From NCBI RefSeq assembly GCF_000802965.1, contig NZ_JSAK01000015.1:1-64000 (forward strand): 64,000 bases of DNA. The letters run 5' to 3'. The translations under genes were made by a program, and so were the position numbers. This stretch comes from Pseudomonas fluorescens (GTDB lineage: Bacteria > Pseudomonadota > Gammaproteobacteria > Pseudomonadales > Pseudomonadaceae). A model generated the notes under the pieces. That model did no database searches and was not told the DNA's origin. It was given only the letters and a program-made list of their open reading frames with translations. Below, piece by piece: positions 26,063 to 35,272 of the stretch; the stretch's first letter is position 1, and every line of letters begins with the position of its first letter.

Positions 26063-27277
26063 ATGACTGTCGTAAATTTACCCGCCATTCCAAGAGTGCT
26101 GATCGCCGAGGCCGATCCCTGGTCCCGCGATTTGCTCAAGGAAGTGTTGTTGAACGTCCGCTGCGACGCGCGGTTGGATTTGTGTGCCGACGGCCAACAG
26201 GCGCTCGAACTGCTGGCCGCCAATCCGTACGACCTGGTGATCGTCGACTGGGAATTACCCGGTGTCGATGGCCTGAATGTGTTGCGCAATGTGCGTCAGC
26301 GCAAACGCAATCCGCCGTTGCCCTTCATTCTGATGAGCAGCCGTAGCGACAGCGCCAGCGTACGCGAAGCCTTGCCTCTGGCGCCTGCCGCGTATCTGAC
26401 CAAACCCCTGAACATGGAAAGCCTGACTCATCGCTTGCAGGGCTTATTGCTCGATGCCGGTGAAGAGGTGTCGTGCGAAATACCGGCGCTGGCGCCAGGC
26501 ATGACCTTGTCGATATTCCTTGAGCGTCGTCGCGAGCTGGCCGAAGGCGCACCGCTGATGACTGACGTGCAGTTGGCAGTCAAGCGCAGTCTTCATCCAG
26601 AGGGCCTGGATTTGACGGTGCTGGAAGATGAAATCCGTACCGATCCACAAGTCACCGCCGTGCTGATCGCCGCTGCCAACAGCGCAGCCCAGCACCATGG
26701 TACGGCAGTACAAACCCTGGCCCAGGCGCTGCATCGATTGGGCACTGGGCAGAGCATGAACCTGATTCTCGGGCTGGCCCTCAAGCGCAGTGCACGGCTC
26801 AGCGACCCGTTCCTGTCGGACTATGCGGAGCGTTATTGGGACTTGTCGCTGCACACGGCGGAATACGCGCGGACGCTGGCACGCTTGCTCGATCTGGATC
26901 AGGCGCGATGCTACTGCGCCGGCATGCTCCATCGACTTGGTGACTTGGCGTTGCTGCGCTGCTTGCAGGAGTGGAAGCAGGCCGGTGGTGAGCTGGATGA
27001 GCAAGAAACGGTCGGCGAGGCACTGGCTGAATTCAGCGCGGCCTACGGTTCGGCCTTGCGCACCCGTTGGCGGCTGCCGCTGGAGCTGCGCGAGCTGATT
27101 GCGGCGGTCTATCAGCTCGGTGGTGGGGTTTACTCCCGGGAAGCGTTGGTGATGAACATGGCGGGACAACTGGCGCGGTTGACCGAGCATGAGGGCATCG
27201 AGGAATTGGCCAAGAGCCGAACGGCGCGGTTGCTCAAGATCGGCTTGCCGGAGTTGATGCGGATGCGCAAGAAGTAA
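26063..27277 (+). CDS. Response regulator with C-terminal HDOD domain
   Basis: The 404-residue protein has an N-terminal receiver domain (about 10-130) with phospho-acceptor D62 (LVIVDWELPG) and the conserved K114 (YLTKP), and a C-terminal HDOD domain (about 165-360). The motif TAEYARTLARLL and CYCAGMLHRLGDLALLR show the degenerate HD-type site. HDOD proteins are usually non-catalytic signalling outputs, often tied to c-di-GMP or motility. The start follows GGGAGAGCTGTA. No histidine kinase is adjacent, so it is an orphan regulator. A diguanylate cyclase lies convergently downstream. Confidence 0.88.
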   Translation: MTVVNLPAIPRVLIAEADPWSRDLLKEVLLNVRCDARLDLCADGQQALELLAANPYDLVIVDWELPGVDGLNVLRNVRQRKRNPPLPFILMSSRSDSASVREALPLAPAAYLTKPLNMESLTHRLQGLLLDAGEEVSCEIPALAPGMTLSIFLERRRELAEGAPLMTDVQLAVKRSLHPEGLDLTVLEDEIRTDPQVTAVLIAAANSAAQHHGTAVQTLAQALHRLGTGQSMNLILGLALKRSARLSDPFLSDYAERYWDLSLHTAEYARTLARLLDLDQARCYCAGMLHRLGDLALLRCLQEWKQAGGELDEQETVGEALAEFSAAYGSALRTRWRLPLELRELIAAVYQLGGGVYSREALVMNMAGQLARLTEHEGIEELAKSRTARLLKIGLPELMRMRKK

Positions 27278-27287
27278 GCCTGAACTG

Positions 27288-27366
27288 TGTAGGAGCTGGC
27301 TTGCCAGCGATGGCGTTGAATCTGGCTGACCGAGTCGTCTGGAATCGCTGGAAAGCCAGCTCCAGG
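27288..27366. repeat. Diverged REP inverted pair
   Basis: GTAGGAGCTGGCTTGCCAGC faces a degenerate arm, AATCGCTGGAAAGCCAGCTC, that carries an AAA for CAA and lacks the terminal CTACA. It separates the converging HDOD and cyclase genes. Confidence 0.78.
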
Positions 27367-27383
27367 AGGTTTGTGTTGGACGG

Positions 27384-28373
27384 TCAGGCGGTGACAATCC
27401 GGTTCTTGCCCTCGCGCTTTGCCTGATACATCGCTGAGTCCGCGCGGGCGAACAGGCTGTCGACGTTTTCATCCTCGTCAGTGAGGCTGGTCAGTCCCTG
27501 GCTGACGGTAATACCAAATGTCTGGCCGTCATGGCTGAATCTCAAGCGCTGGATCTCCCGTTGCACGCGCTCGGCCACTTGCAGGGCAAGGTCCGGCGTG
27601 CAGCCCGGGAATACCGCGGCGAATTCCTCACCGCCAATGCGCCCAAACAGATCGCCTCGACGTAGCGCAGCGCGTCCGCCGTCGGCGATGCGTTGCAGCA
27701 CGTTGTCGCCTTCCTGGTGGCCGTAGGTGTCGTTTATCACTTTGAAGTCATCGATATCGATCATCAGGAACGACAACGGCGTGCCTTGTTGCCGCGCCAG
27801 TTCAAACTCGCGGTGGGCGCCTTCGAAGAAGTGCCGGCGGTTGCTGCTCTGGGTCAGGGCGTCGGTGGTGGCCAGACGTTGCAGCTCGGTTTCCATCTGT
27901 TTTTTGTCAGTGATGTCTTCAGCGATGCCAACAATGATCACGGGCTGCCCCGGTTCGGCCTGTCGGTTGATGAAGCATTTGTCGCTGAGCCAGCGCACTT
28001 GGCCATCGGCGGCAATGATGCGGTACTCGCGATCTTCCACGGCGCCTTTTTCCAGTACGTCTGCCAGACTGCGCTCGGCATATTCCAGGTCGTCGGGGTA
28101 AATGGCGTCGCGCCACTGGTTGTAGTCGGCTAGTAGCAGATCAGCTGGCCGGCCGAAAATCCGTTCATAGGCCGGGCTGACGTAGAGCACCTGGCGGGTT
28201 TCCCAGTTGAAAGCCCAAAGCACCGCGTTAACGCTCACCAAAAGGGTGCTGAACAGCTGTTCACGCTCGCTCAGGCGCGCCACTTCACCTTGGGCGTGCA
28301 TCAACGCCAGTAGGGTTTGCGCGGCTTCGGGCCACGGCGGAAGGGATGAGTCTTGATGGTTTTGATTGACCAT
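27384..28373 (-). CDS. PAS-GGDEF diguanylate cyclase
   Basis: This 329-residue cytoplasmic protein has an N-terminal segment (about 1-40), a PAS domain with PAC motif (about 45-158, ending VGIAEDITDKKQ) and a GGDEF domain (about 165-329). The active site is GGEEF at 247-251 and the product-inhibition I-site is RRGD at 238-241, five residues upstream, so it should make c-di-GMP and be feedback-controlled. The ATG at 28373 is preferred to a TTG five codons upstream. No membrane segments are seen, so the PAS probably senses a soluble or redox signal. Confidence 0.9.
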   Translation of the reverse strand: MVNQNHQDSSLPPWPEAAQTLLALMHAQGEVARLSEREQLFSTLLVSVNAVLWAFNWETRQVLYVSPAYERIFGRPADLLLADYNQWRDAIYPDDLEYAERSLADVLEKGAVEDREYRIIAADGQVRWLSDKCFINRQAEPGQPVIIVGIAEDITDKKQMETELQRLATTDALTQSSNRRHFFEGAHREFELARQQGTPLSFLMIDIDDFKVINDTYGHQEGDNVLQRIADGGRAALRRGDLFGRIGGEEFAAVFPGCTPDLALQVAERVQREIQRLRFSHDGQTFGITVSQGLTSLTDEDENVDSLFARADSAMYQAKREGKNRIVTA

Positions 28374-28489
28374 TTGCACAAATCTCAAAGGGCGTGCGCC
28401 GCTTCGGATTCGTAAGCGGCTACAACGAAGCCCGCCTGGAGGGCGAAGTGTCTTTGAGAGGGAGGATTTGGTGCGAAGTTCCCGCTAAT

Positions 28490-28607
28490 TGTGGCTAGGG
28501 AGATTGCTCCTGCCGGGCGGTATTGGCGACGCGTTTTGTCGGTTAAAAACGCGTCGTCAGGTTTTGCGACTGCTGCGCAGCCGAGCGGGAGCAAGCTCCC
28601 TCGCCAC
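28490..28607. repeat. Degenerate REP pair, GCGAGGGAGCTTGCTCCC class
   Basis: An intact arm, GGGAGCAAGCTCCCTCGCCA (ends 28607), faces a decayed one at 28490-28518 (GTGGCTAGGGAGATTGCTCC). The pair lies between the cyclase and desA. Confidence 0.7.
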
Positions 28608-28627
28608 ACGGCAACCCTTCGACCGAG

Positions 28628-29809
28628 TCAGGCAGTCGGGCGCAGGGAGTAGGTTTTGAGCTGATCGGCGAAGTCGCGCAAGGATTGAATCCCGCTCGCT
28701 TCGGCTTCGTGTACCCAATCCTTGATGGCCGCCAGCATATCGTGACCATTTGAGCTGGTCTTGACCCAGATCTGCTGCAAGGCCAGGCGTTTTTCGTAAA
28801 TTACCTTCAGCGCCTGGCTGTGCTCGAGCATGTTCTGGATGCGCACATGGTGTTTGTCGTCCAGCAGGCTGGTTTCCCGGGACAGCAAACGCTTGGCGCG
28901 GCGGAACTGGTGACGGACCGAGTGATCGACCTTGTCCAGCTCTTGCTTGACCAGCGGGCCGATCACCAATTTGCGGTACTGGGCCATGATCTGGAAGCGG
29001 TTGTTGAGGATCGCCATGGCGGTGTCCATGTCCAGGCTGCCTTTGCCCTCGACACGGTGGGCAATCGGCGCGACCCGCTGCACCTTGGCCAGGCGCAGAA
29101 AGCTGAACACTTGAATCCATGCCCAGCCCATATCGAATTCCCACTTCTTCACCGACAATTTTGCCGAATTAGGATAGGTGTGATGGTTGTTATGCAGTTC
29201 TTCGCCGCCGATCAGGATGCCCCAAGGCACCAGATTGGTCGCCGCATCGCGGCATTCGAAGTTGCGGTAGCCAATGGCATGGCCCAGGCCATTGACCACG
29301 CCGGCGGCCCAGACCGGGATCCACATCATCTGGATGGCCCAGATGGTGATGCCGATGGTGCCGAACAGCAGCAGGTCGATGACGCCCATGATCGCCACGC
29401 CGAGCAACGGGAAGCGGGTGTAGAGATTGCGCTCGATCCAGTCTTCCGGGCAGTTCTTGCCATAGATGCGCAGGGTCTCGGGGTTTTCCGCTTCGGCGCG
29501 GTACAGCTCGGCACCTTTGCGCAGAACGGTGGACAAGCCTTTGATGACCGGGCTGTGCGGGTCATCGACGGTTTCGCATTTGGCGTGATGCTTGCGGTGG
29601 ATAGCGGTCCACTCGCGAGTGTTCTGTGCCGTGGTCAGCCACAGCCAGAAACGGAAAAAATGCTTCAGGCCAGCATTCAGCTCAAGCGAGCGATGGGCCG
29701 AGTAACGGTGCAGATAGACCGTGACGCCGACGATTGTCACGTGGGTCATCAGCAGGGTGACTGCCACCAGTGACCAGGGCGACAAGCCGAGAAAACCTTC
29801 GTACCACAT
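28628..29809 (-). CDS. desA: Delta-9 acyl-lipid fatty acid desaturase
   Basis: The 393-residue membrane enzyme carries the three histidine boxes of delta-9 desaturases: HRYSAH (34-39), HRKHH (71-75) and HNNHH (206-210), with four hydrophobic helices. It should insert a cis double bond at position 9 of phospholipid acyl chains using O2. In P. aeruginosa desA stands divergent from the PAS-GGDEF-EAL gene PA0285, and the same arrangement is present here, which supports the name. The C-terminal 180 residues form a charged helical tail typical of the bacterial family. Confidence 0.92.
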   Translation of the reverse strand: MWYEGFLGLSPWSLVAVTLLMTHVTIVGVTVYLHRYSAHRSLELNAGLKHFFRFWLWLTTAQNTREWTAIHRKHHAKCETVDDPHSPVIKGLSTVLRKGAELYRAEAENPETLRIYGKNCPEDWIERNLYTRFPLLGVAIMGVIDLLLFGTIGITIWAIQMMWIPVWAAGVVNGLGHAIGYRNFECRDAATNLVPWGILIGGEELHNNHHTYPNSAKLSVKKWEFDMGWAWIQVFSFLRLAKVQRVAPIAHRVEGKGSLDMDTAMAILNNRFQIMAQYRKLVIGPLVKQELDKVDHSVRHQFRRAKRLLSRETSLLDDKHHVRIQNMLEHSQALKVIYEKRLALQQIWVKTSSNGHDMLAAIKDWVHEAEASGIQSLRDFADQLKTYSLRPTA

Positions 29810-29944
29810 AGGCTATAGGGCCCTCGATAAAGAAAAAAACAGCCGTTGCATTATCACTAAGCCCACAGATAAAACCAGTCGCCCTTTCAGATAAGAGTCG
29901 CTGGATGTGTCATTAACCTATAATCCCGTCTTTTTTGTAGGGAT

Positions 29945-31876
29945 ATGGACAGCCTTATGTCTGCCAGCTATCGCGATGCCGTGCGTGCAGCGCTGCTTTA
30001 CCTGTTGCTTGCTGTGGTCTGGCTACAGCTCAGTGACTATTTATTGAACAGTTTCTTCGATGACTCGGCCGAGCTAATGCGCTGGCAACTGATCAACGGT
30101 TATGCCTGGGTGGTGCTAAGCGCCGGGTTGATCTTCATTGCCCGTGCGAGGTTGTTTCGGTGCCTTGGTGTCGGTGCCAGATTGCGCGAGCGCAGCGAAG
30201 ATCGTGAGCGTTTGCGTCAGGCCGCCGCCGTGTTCGATTGCACTCGCGAAGGGGTATTGGTCACCAATCACGCAGGATTGATCGTTCATGTCAATCGCGC
30301 CTTCATGGAGATCACCGGTTATCAACGTGAAGAGGTGCTGGGTCAGCGGCCCAATCTGTTCAAGTCCGGCCATCACCCGCCGGTGTTTTACCAAGACATG
30401 TTTGCCACCCTCGATAGCACCGGTGAGTGGAGCGGGGAAATCTGGAATCGACGCAAAAGCGGCGAAATCTACCCGCAATGGCAGACCATCCGCATCATTC
30501 ACGACGACCGGGGGCGGCGCAGCCATTACGTGGCGGTGTTTTCCGACATCAGCGCGATCAAGAATTCCGAACACGAATTGATGCGCCTGGCGCACCACGA
30601 TCCTCTTACCGACTTGCCCAACCGTTTGCTGTTCACCGATCGCGCCGAACAGGCGCTGGCATCGGCGCAGGTCCACAAGCGCGGCTGTGCGTTGCTGATG
30701 ATCGATCTGGATCACTTCAAGATGATCAACGACAGCCTCGGGCACACCCTGGGTGACCAATTGCTCAAGGCGGTAGCGCAGCGCCTGAATGCCATGTTCG
30801 GACCCGGCATCACGCTGGCGCGATTGGGTGGCGACGAATTCGCGGTGCTGGCCGAAAGTTGCCCGCAGCCGGGTCAGGCTGCGGTGCTGGCTCAACGAAT
30901 CATCGAGGGTTTGAAGGAGCCATTCCCGATCGATGAACATCAATTGTTTATCAACACCAGCATCGGCATCAGCCTGTTCCCCAGCGATGCCCTCAGCGCC
31001 GAACAATTGTTGCGCAATGCTGACTCGGCGCTGTTCAAGGCCAAGAGCACTGGCCGCAACGATTATGCGCTCTATACCGAAGAATTGACTGCCCATGCCC
31101 AGCAACGGGTGGAAATTGCATTCGAATTGCGTCGGGCGCTGGATTTGCAGCAGTTGCGGGTTTTCTACCAGCCAGTGCACGACCTTCTGAGTAGTCGAGT
31201 GATTGGTGTCGAGGCGCTGGTGCGATGGGCGCATCCGCAACGCGGTGTGGTGTCGCCGGCAGAATTCATTCCCGTGGCCGAACGAACCGGATTGATCGCC
31301 GAAATCGACGCCTGGGTGATGCGTCAGGCCTGTCAGCAGATGTGCGAGTGGCAACAGGCTGGCGAGAAGTTGTCGTTTGTTGCGGTGAATGTGTCATCGC
31401 GCCTGTTCGCCCGTCGTGAGTTGTACCAGCAAGTCGCCCAGGTGTTGCGTGAGACCGGGTTGGATCCGGCTTGTCTGGAGCTGGAAGTCACCGAGAGCGC
31501 GGTGATGGAAGATCCGGAAGTCGCGCTGGAGCAAATGCATCGACTGCGCGAATTGGGTGTGCGGCTGGCCATCGATGATTTCGGCACGGGGTATTCGTCA
31601 CTGCTGCGGCTCAAGCGATTGCCGGTGCAGAAGCTCAAGATCGATCAGGGCTTTGTCGCCGGTTTGCCGTGGGATGAGGACGACGCGGCGATTGTACGGG
31701 TGATCATTGCGCTGGCCAAAAGCATGGGGATGCAGGTGCATGCCGAAGGGATCGAGCAGGTCGAGCAAGCGGCGTTTTTGCTGGAGCAAAGCTGTGATCT
31801 CGGCCAGGGATACTGGTTTGGGCGGCCAGTGCCGCCTGGGCAGTTGGACTGGATGCATGCGCCGGTGATTGCTTGA
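29945..31876 (+). CDS. PAS-GGDEF-EAL c-di-GMP protein (PA0285/PipA-like)
   Basis: This 643-residue inner membrane protein has two N-terminal helices (about 12-32 and 47-66), a PAS domain (about 88-205), GGDEF at 295-299 and EAL at 423-425, with the downstream phosphodiesterase motifs DDFGTGYSSL and a Glu of HAEGIEQ. It is likely a c-di-GMP phosphodiesterase whose GGDEF may be regulatory or active. It is divergent from desA, as in P. aeruginosa, where the orthologue PA0285 was named PipA. A TATAAT at 29919-29924 is a plausible -10. Confidence 0.92.
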   Translation: MDSLMSASYRDAVRAALLYLLLAVVWLQLSDYLLNSFFDDSAELMRWQLINGYAWVVLSAGLIFIARARLFRCLGVGARLRERSEDRERLRQAAAVFDCTREGVLVTNHAGLIVHVNRAFMEITGYQREEVLGQRPNLFKSGHHPPVFYQDMFATLDSTGEWSGEIWNRRKSGEIYPQWQTIRIIHDDRGRRSHYVAVFSDISAIKNSEHELMRLAHHDPLTDLPNRLLFTDRAEQALASAQVHKRGCALLMIDLDHFKMINDSLGHTLGDQLLKAVAQRLNAMFGPGITLARLGGDEFAVLAESCPQPGQAAVLAQRIIEGLKEPFPIDEHQLFINTSIGISLFPSDALSAEQLLRNADSALFKAKSTGRNDYALYTEELTAHAQQRVEIAFELRRALDLQQLRVFYQPVHDLLSSRVIGVEALVRWAHPQRGVVSPAEFIPVAERTGLIAEIDAWVMRQACQQMCEWQQAGEKLSFVAVNVSSRLFARRELYQQVAQVLRETGLDPACLELEVTESAVMEDPEVALEQMHRLRELGVRLAIDDFGTGYSSLLRLKRLPVQKLKIDQGFVAGLPWDEDDAAIVRVIIALAKSMGMQVHAEGIEQVEQAAFLLEQSCDLGQGYWFGRPVPPGQLDWMHAPVIA

Positions 31877-31898
31877 ACGCGTAATCTGCTTCTTATTT

Positions 31899-31989
31899 GT
31901 GGCGAGGGAGCTTGCTCCCGCTCGCCTGCGCAGCAGGCGTAAAGATGGGGGCCGCTGCGCGACCCAGCGGGAGCAAGCTCCCTCGCCAC
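31899..31989. repeat. REP inverted pair, GTGGCGAGGGAGCTTGCTCC class
   Basis: Two facing copies with near-perfect arms follow the EAL gene by 22 bases. It is the same class and length (91 bases) as the pair inside the coding region at 9240-9330, and so shows the normal intergenic form of that element. The rest of the 301-base gap holds an AT-rich region with the dyad at 32071. Confidence 0.88.
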
Positions 31990-32070
31990 AGGAATGCGTG
32001 TGTTTCAGAAATGCAGGAAAATCCTCCCAAACCCTTGTCCCGCCAAATAATGTCTTCTGGTTATATAAAC

Positions 32071-32095
32071 ATTCTTAAATAGTCTTTTTAAGAAT
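32071..32095 (+). promoter_or_regulatory. Perfect dyad upstream of the oscA-sbp sulfur operon
   Basis: ATTCTTAAA and TTTAAGAAT are perfect inverted repeats separated by 7 bases, 83 bases upstream of oscA. The form (AT-rich, TTAA core, LysR-like length) fits CysB, the usual activator of sulfate import genes. No binding data are available from sequence alone. Confidence 0.45.
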
Positions 32096-32177
32096 ATCTG
32101 CGCCTCTCTACTATTGGTCTCACGCCGCAAGCAGTGCCGCCACTGCCAGGCAACCTCTCAGTCGAAGGAGCAGCACC

Positions 32178-32360
32178 ATGAGCGCATCTCTACGTAGCGT
32201 TGACGGCCAGGACGAAGCAACCATCCTGCGTGAAATCCAGAGCGCCCTGCGCGACCTGCGTTTTGGCGCAGTGGAAATCACCGTCCACAACGCCCAGGTC
32301 GTTCAGATCGAACGCAAAGAAAAATTCCGCTTGCAGAACCCGGGCAACAAACCGAGCTGA
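32178..32360 (+). CDS. oscA: OscA/YezD-family small sulfur-starvation protein (DUF2292)
   Basis: This 60-residue protein reads ILREIQSALRDLRFGAVEIT and then HNAQVVQIERKEKFRL, the DUF2292/YezD signature. In Pseudomonas corrugata the orthologous OscA, also upstream of sbp, is needed for the sulfur starvation response and chromate resistance. Position and length agree. The biochemical role is unknown. A lone REP arm separates it from sbp. Confidence 0.88.
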   Translation: MSASLRSVDGQDEATILREIQSALRDLRFGAVEITVHNAQVVQIERKEKFRLQNPGNKPS

Positions 32361-32365
32361 AGCGA

Positions 32366-32402
32366 AAGATCAAAAGATCGCAGCCTTCGGCAGCTCCTAC
32401 AG
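32366..32402. repeat. Single REP arm between oscA and sbp
   Basis: One copy of GATCAAAAGATCGCAGCCTT with CGGCAGCTCCTACA and no partner. It may form a small hairpin that separates oscA and sbp expression. Confidence 0.8.
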
Positions 32403-32484
32403 AGAGCGATCCATGAACCGACACCGCGATTCCAGAAATCCATAAGAACTAGCCAACACAATTAGAATTCCAGGAGCTTTCACC

Positions 32485-33498
32485 ATGTCGTCGATTCGCC
32501 ATTTCGCTTTGGCCGCCCTGGCCAGCGCCCTTTTTGCTGGTTCCGCGGTTGCCAAGGATTACGAACTGCTCAACGTGTCGTACGACCCGACCCGTGAGCT
32601 GTATCAGGACTACAACGCTGAGTTCGTGAAGTACTGGCAGAAGGATCATGCCGGCGACAACGTGAAGATCCAGCAGTCCCACGGTGGTTCGGGCAAGCAG
32701 GGCCGCGCGGTCATCGACGGTCTGCGCGCCGACGTGGTGACCCTGGCCCTGGCCGGTGACATCGACGAAATCGCCAAGCTGGGCAAGACCCTGCCGGCCG
32801 ACTGGCAGAAGCGTCTGCCGGAAGCGAGCACGCCGTACACCTCGACCATCGTGTTCCTGGTGCGCAAGGGCAACCCTAAAGGCATCAAGGACTGGGGCGA
32901 TCTGGTCAAGAACGACGTTTCGGTGATCACGCCGAACCCGAAAACCTCCGGCGGTGCGCGCTGGAACTTCCTCGCCGCCTGGGCCTACGGCCTGAAAGCC
33001 AACGGTGGTGACGAAGCCAAGGCCAAGGAATACGTACAGACCCTGTTCAAGCACGTGCCAGTTCTGGACACCGGTGCTCGCGGTTCGACCATCACCTTCG
33101 TCAACAACGGTCAGGGCGACGTGTTGCTGGCCTGGGAAAACGAAGCCTTTCTGGCCCTGAAAGAAGATGGCGGCGCCGACAAGTTCGAAATCGTCGTGCC
33201 TTCGCTGTCGATCCTCGCCGAGCCGCCAGTGGCCGTAGTCGACAAGAATGCCGAGAAAAAAGGCAACGAGCAGATCGCCGAAGCCTACCTCAAGCACCTG
33301 TACAGCCCGGCCGGCCAGGAAATCGCGGCGAAAAACTTCTATCGTCCACGTGACAAGGATGTGGCCACCAAATACGCCCAGCAGTTCCCGAAACTGGATC
33401 TGGTGACGATCGATAAAGACTTCGGCGGCTGGAAAACCGCGCAGCCGAAATTCTTCAACGACGGCGGCGTGTTCGACCAGATTTACCAGGCGCAGTAA
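32485..33498 (+). CDS. sbp: Sulfate-binding periplasmic protein
   Basis: The 337-residue protein has a Sec signal ending at SAVA (about residue 23) and then [20 protein letters not shown], the Sbp/CysP opening. [20 protein letters not shown] forms the sulfate-binding loop and [15 protein letters not shown] is also conserved. It captures sulfate (and thiosulfate) for the CysTWA importer encoded immediately downstream. The start follows CAGGAGCTTTCACC. A hairpin lies between it and cysT. Confidence 0.95.
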   Translation: MSSIRHFALAALASALFAGSAVAKDYELLNVSYDPTRELYQDYNAEFVKYWQKDHAGDNVKIQQSHGGSGKQGRAVIDGLRADVVTLALAGDIDEIAKLGKTLPADWQKRLPEASTPYTSTIVFLVRKGNPKGIKDWGDLVKNDVSVITPNPKTSGGARWNFLAAWAYGLKANGGDEAKAKEYVQTLFKHVPVLDTGARGSTITFVNNGQGDVLLAWENEAFLALKEDGGADKFEIVVPSLSILAEPPVAVVDKNAEKKGNEQIAEAYLKHLYSPAGQEIAAKNFYRPRDKDVATKYAQQFPKLDLVTIDKDFGGWKTAQPKFFNDGGVFDQIYQAQ

Positions 33499-33517
33499 TC
33501 TTAAATAGCTATCAAGG

Positions 33518-33543
33518 AGCCCCGGATTTATCTTCGGGGCTTT
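33518..33543 (+). terminator. Intra-operon hairpin between sbp and cysT
   Basis: AGCCCCG and CGGGGCT form a stem followed by TTT, in the 69-base gap before cysT. The T-run is short, so it may allow read-through. It would give more binding protein than membrane complex, a common stoichiometry in ABC importers. Confidence 0.65.
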
Positions 33544-33567
33544 GCGCATTCTCAACCAAGGACTTTT

Positions 33568-34386
33568 ATGTCGCGTCGTATCTCCCCCGTCATACCCGGC
33601 TTCGGGCTGACGCTGGGTTACACCTTGGTGTACCTCAGCCTGATTGTGCTCATACCACTGGCGGCGATGTTCGTGCATGCCGCTCAACTCACCTGGGATC
33701 AGTTCTGGGCAATCATCTCGGCGCCACGGGTGCTGGCGGCGTTGAAGCTGAGCTTCGGCACCGCGCTCTATGCCGCGATCATCAACGGCATCATCGGCAC
33801 GCTGCTGGCCTGGGTGCTGGTGCGCTATACCTTCCCTGGACGAAAAATCATCGATGCGATGATCGACTTGCCGTTCGCATTGCCCACCGCCGTGGCCGGT
33901 ATTGCCCTGACCGCGTTGTACACCCCGACCGGTCTGGTCGGTCAATTTGCAGCGGATTTGGGATTCAAGATCGCCTACACCCCGCTCGGCATCACCCTTG
34001 CCCTGACTTTTGTGACACTTCCATTCGTAGTACGTACCGTACAGCCAGTATTGGCTGATATTCCGCGTGAAGTCGAAGAAGCCGCAGCGTGCCTGGGTGC
34101 GAAACCGTTGCAGGTTTTCCGCCATATCCTGGTGCCGGCATTGCTGCCCGCCTGGCTGACCGGCTTCGCCCTGGCCTTTGCCCGCGGGGTCGGCGAGTAC
34201 GGTTCGGTGATTTTCATCGCCGGCAACATGCCGATGAAAACCGAGATCCTGCCGCTGCTGATCATGGTCAAGCTCGACCAGTACGATTACACCGGCGCTA
34301 CCTCCATCGGTGTACTGATGCTGGTGGTTTCTTTCATTCTGTTGCTGCTGATCAACTTGCTGCAGCGGCGCATCGAAACCCCATAA
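33568..34386 (+). CDS. cysT: Sulfate ABC transporter permease CysT
   Basis: The 272-residue inner membrane protein has six hydrophobic segments and the EAA loop VEEAAACLGAKPLQVFRHIL. The opening RISPVIPGFGLTLGYTLVYL is typical of CysT (CysU). It pairs with CysW to form the channel. The gap to cysW is 12 bases. Confidence 0.94.
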   Translation: MSRRISPVIPGFGLTLGYTLVYLSLIVLIPLAAMFVHAAQLTWDQFWAIISAPRVLAALKLSFGTALYAAIINGIIGTLLAWVLVRYTFPGRKIIDAMIDLPFALPTAVAGIALTALYTPTGLVGQFAADLGFKIAYTPLGITLALTFVTLPFVVRTVQPVLADIPREVEEAAACLGAKPLQVFRHILVPALLPAWLTGFALAFARGVGEYGSVIFIAGNMPMKTEILPLLIMVKLDQYDYTGATSIGVLMLVVSFILLLLINLLQRRIETP

Positions 34387-34398
34387 GGAGGCGCGAAC

Positions 34399-35268
34399 AT
34401 GTCCCAATCGTCTATTGCTGCCGCTTCCTCGAACGCTGCCCGTCGTGGCAGTGCGACTTCGCGACGCATACTGATCGGCCTGTGCTGGCTGGTATTCACG
34501 CTGTTCCTGGTATTACCGCTTTTCATCGTGGTGTCCCAGGGCCTGAAAAATGGTCTCGGTGCGTTCTTCACCGCGATCTTCGAACCGGATGCGTTGTCCG
34601 CACTGAAGCTCACGGTCATTGCCGTACTGATTTCAGTACCGCTGAACGTGGTGTTCGGCGTCAGCGCCGCATGGTGTGTGAGCAAATACTCGTTCCGCGG
34701 CAAGAGCATGCTGGTGACGCTGATCGACCTGCCGTTCTCGGTATCGCCGGTGATCGCCGGTCTGGTCTACGTGCTGATGTTTGGCGCCCAAGGCCTGTTC
34801 GGGCCGTGGTTGCAGGACCACGACATTCAGATCGTCTTCGCCTTGCCGGGCATTGTGCTGGCGACGATTTTCGTCACCGTGCCGTTCGTGGCGCGTGAGC
34901 TGATCCCGTTGATGCAGGAGCAGGGCACCCAGGAAGAAGAGGCCGCGCGTTTGCTCGGGGCCAATGGCTGGCAGATGTTCTGGCACGTTACCGTACCTAA
35001 CATCAAATGGGGCCTGATCTACGGCGTGGTGCTGTGTACCGCGCGGGCCATGGGTGAATTCGGTGCGGTGTCGGTGGTTTCCGGGCACATTCGCGGGGTG
35101 ACCAACACCTTGCCGTTGCACGTCGAGATCCTCTACAACGAATACAACCACGTGGCCGCGTTCGCCGTGGCGAGCCTGTTGCTGATCATGGCGCTCTTCA
35201 TCCTGCTGCTGAAGCAGTGGAGCGAAAACCGTATTAACCGCCTGCGCGCCAGCGCCGCGGAGGAATGA
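34399..35268 (+). CDS. cysW: Sulfate ABC transporter permease CysW
   Basis: This 289-residue permease has six helices and the EAA loop [40 protein letters not shown] is the characteristic CysW segment. It has a good Shine-Dalgarno (TAAGGAGGCGCG). It is the second channel subunit of the sulfate importer. Confidence 0.94.
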   Translation: MSQSSIAAASSNAARRGSATSRRILIGLCWLVFTLFLVLPLFIVVSQGLKNGLGAFFTAIFEPDALSALKLTVIAVLISVPLNVVFGVSAAWCVSKYSFRGKSMLVTLIDLPFSVSPVIAGLVYVLMFGAQGLFGPWLQDHDIQIVFALPGIVLATIFVTVPFVARELIPLMQEQGTQEEEAARLLGANGWQMFWHVTVPNIKWGLIYGVVLCTARAMGEFGAVSVVSGHIRGVTNTLPLHVEILYNEYNHVAAFAVASLLLIMALFILLLKQWSENRINRLRASAAEE

Positions 35269-35272
35269 ATTC

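Noticed and set aside
32449..34407. Very long minus-strand open frame opposite sbp-cysT
   Set aside because: It is antisense to well-supported sulfate genes, has no family similarity and arises from high-GC codon bias; similar long antisense frames oppose the FUSC, atsA and arylsulfotransferase genes.
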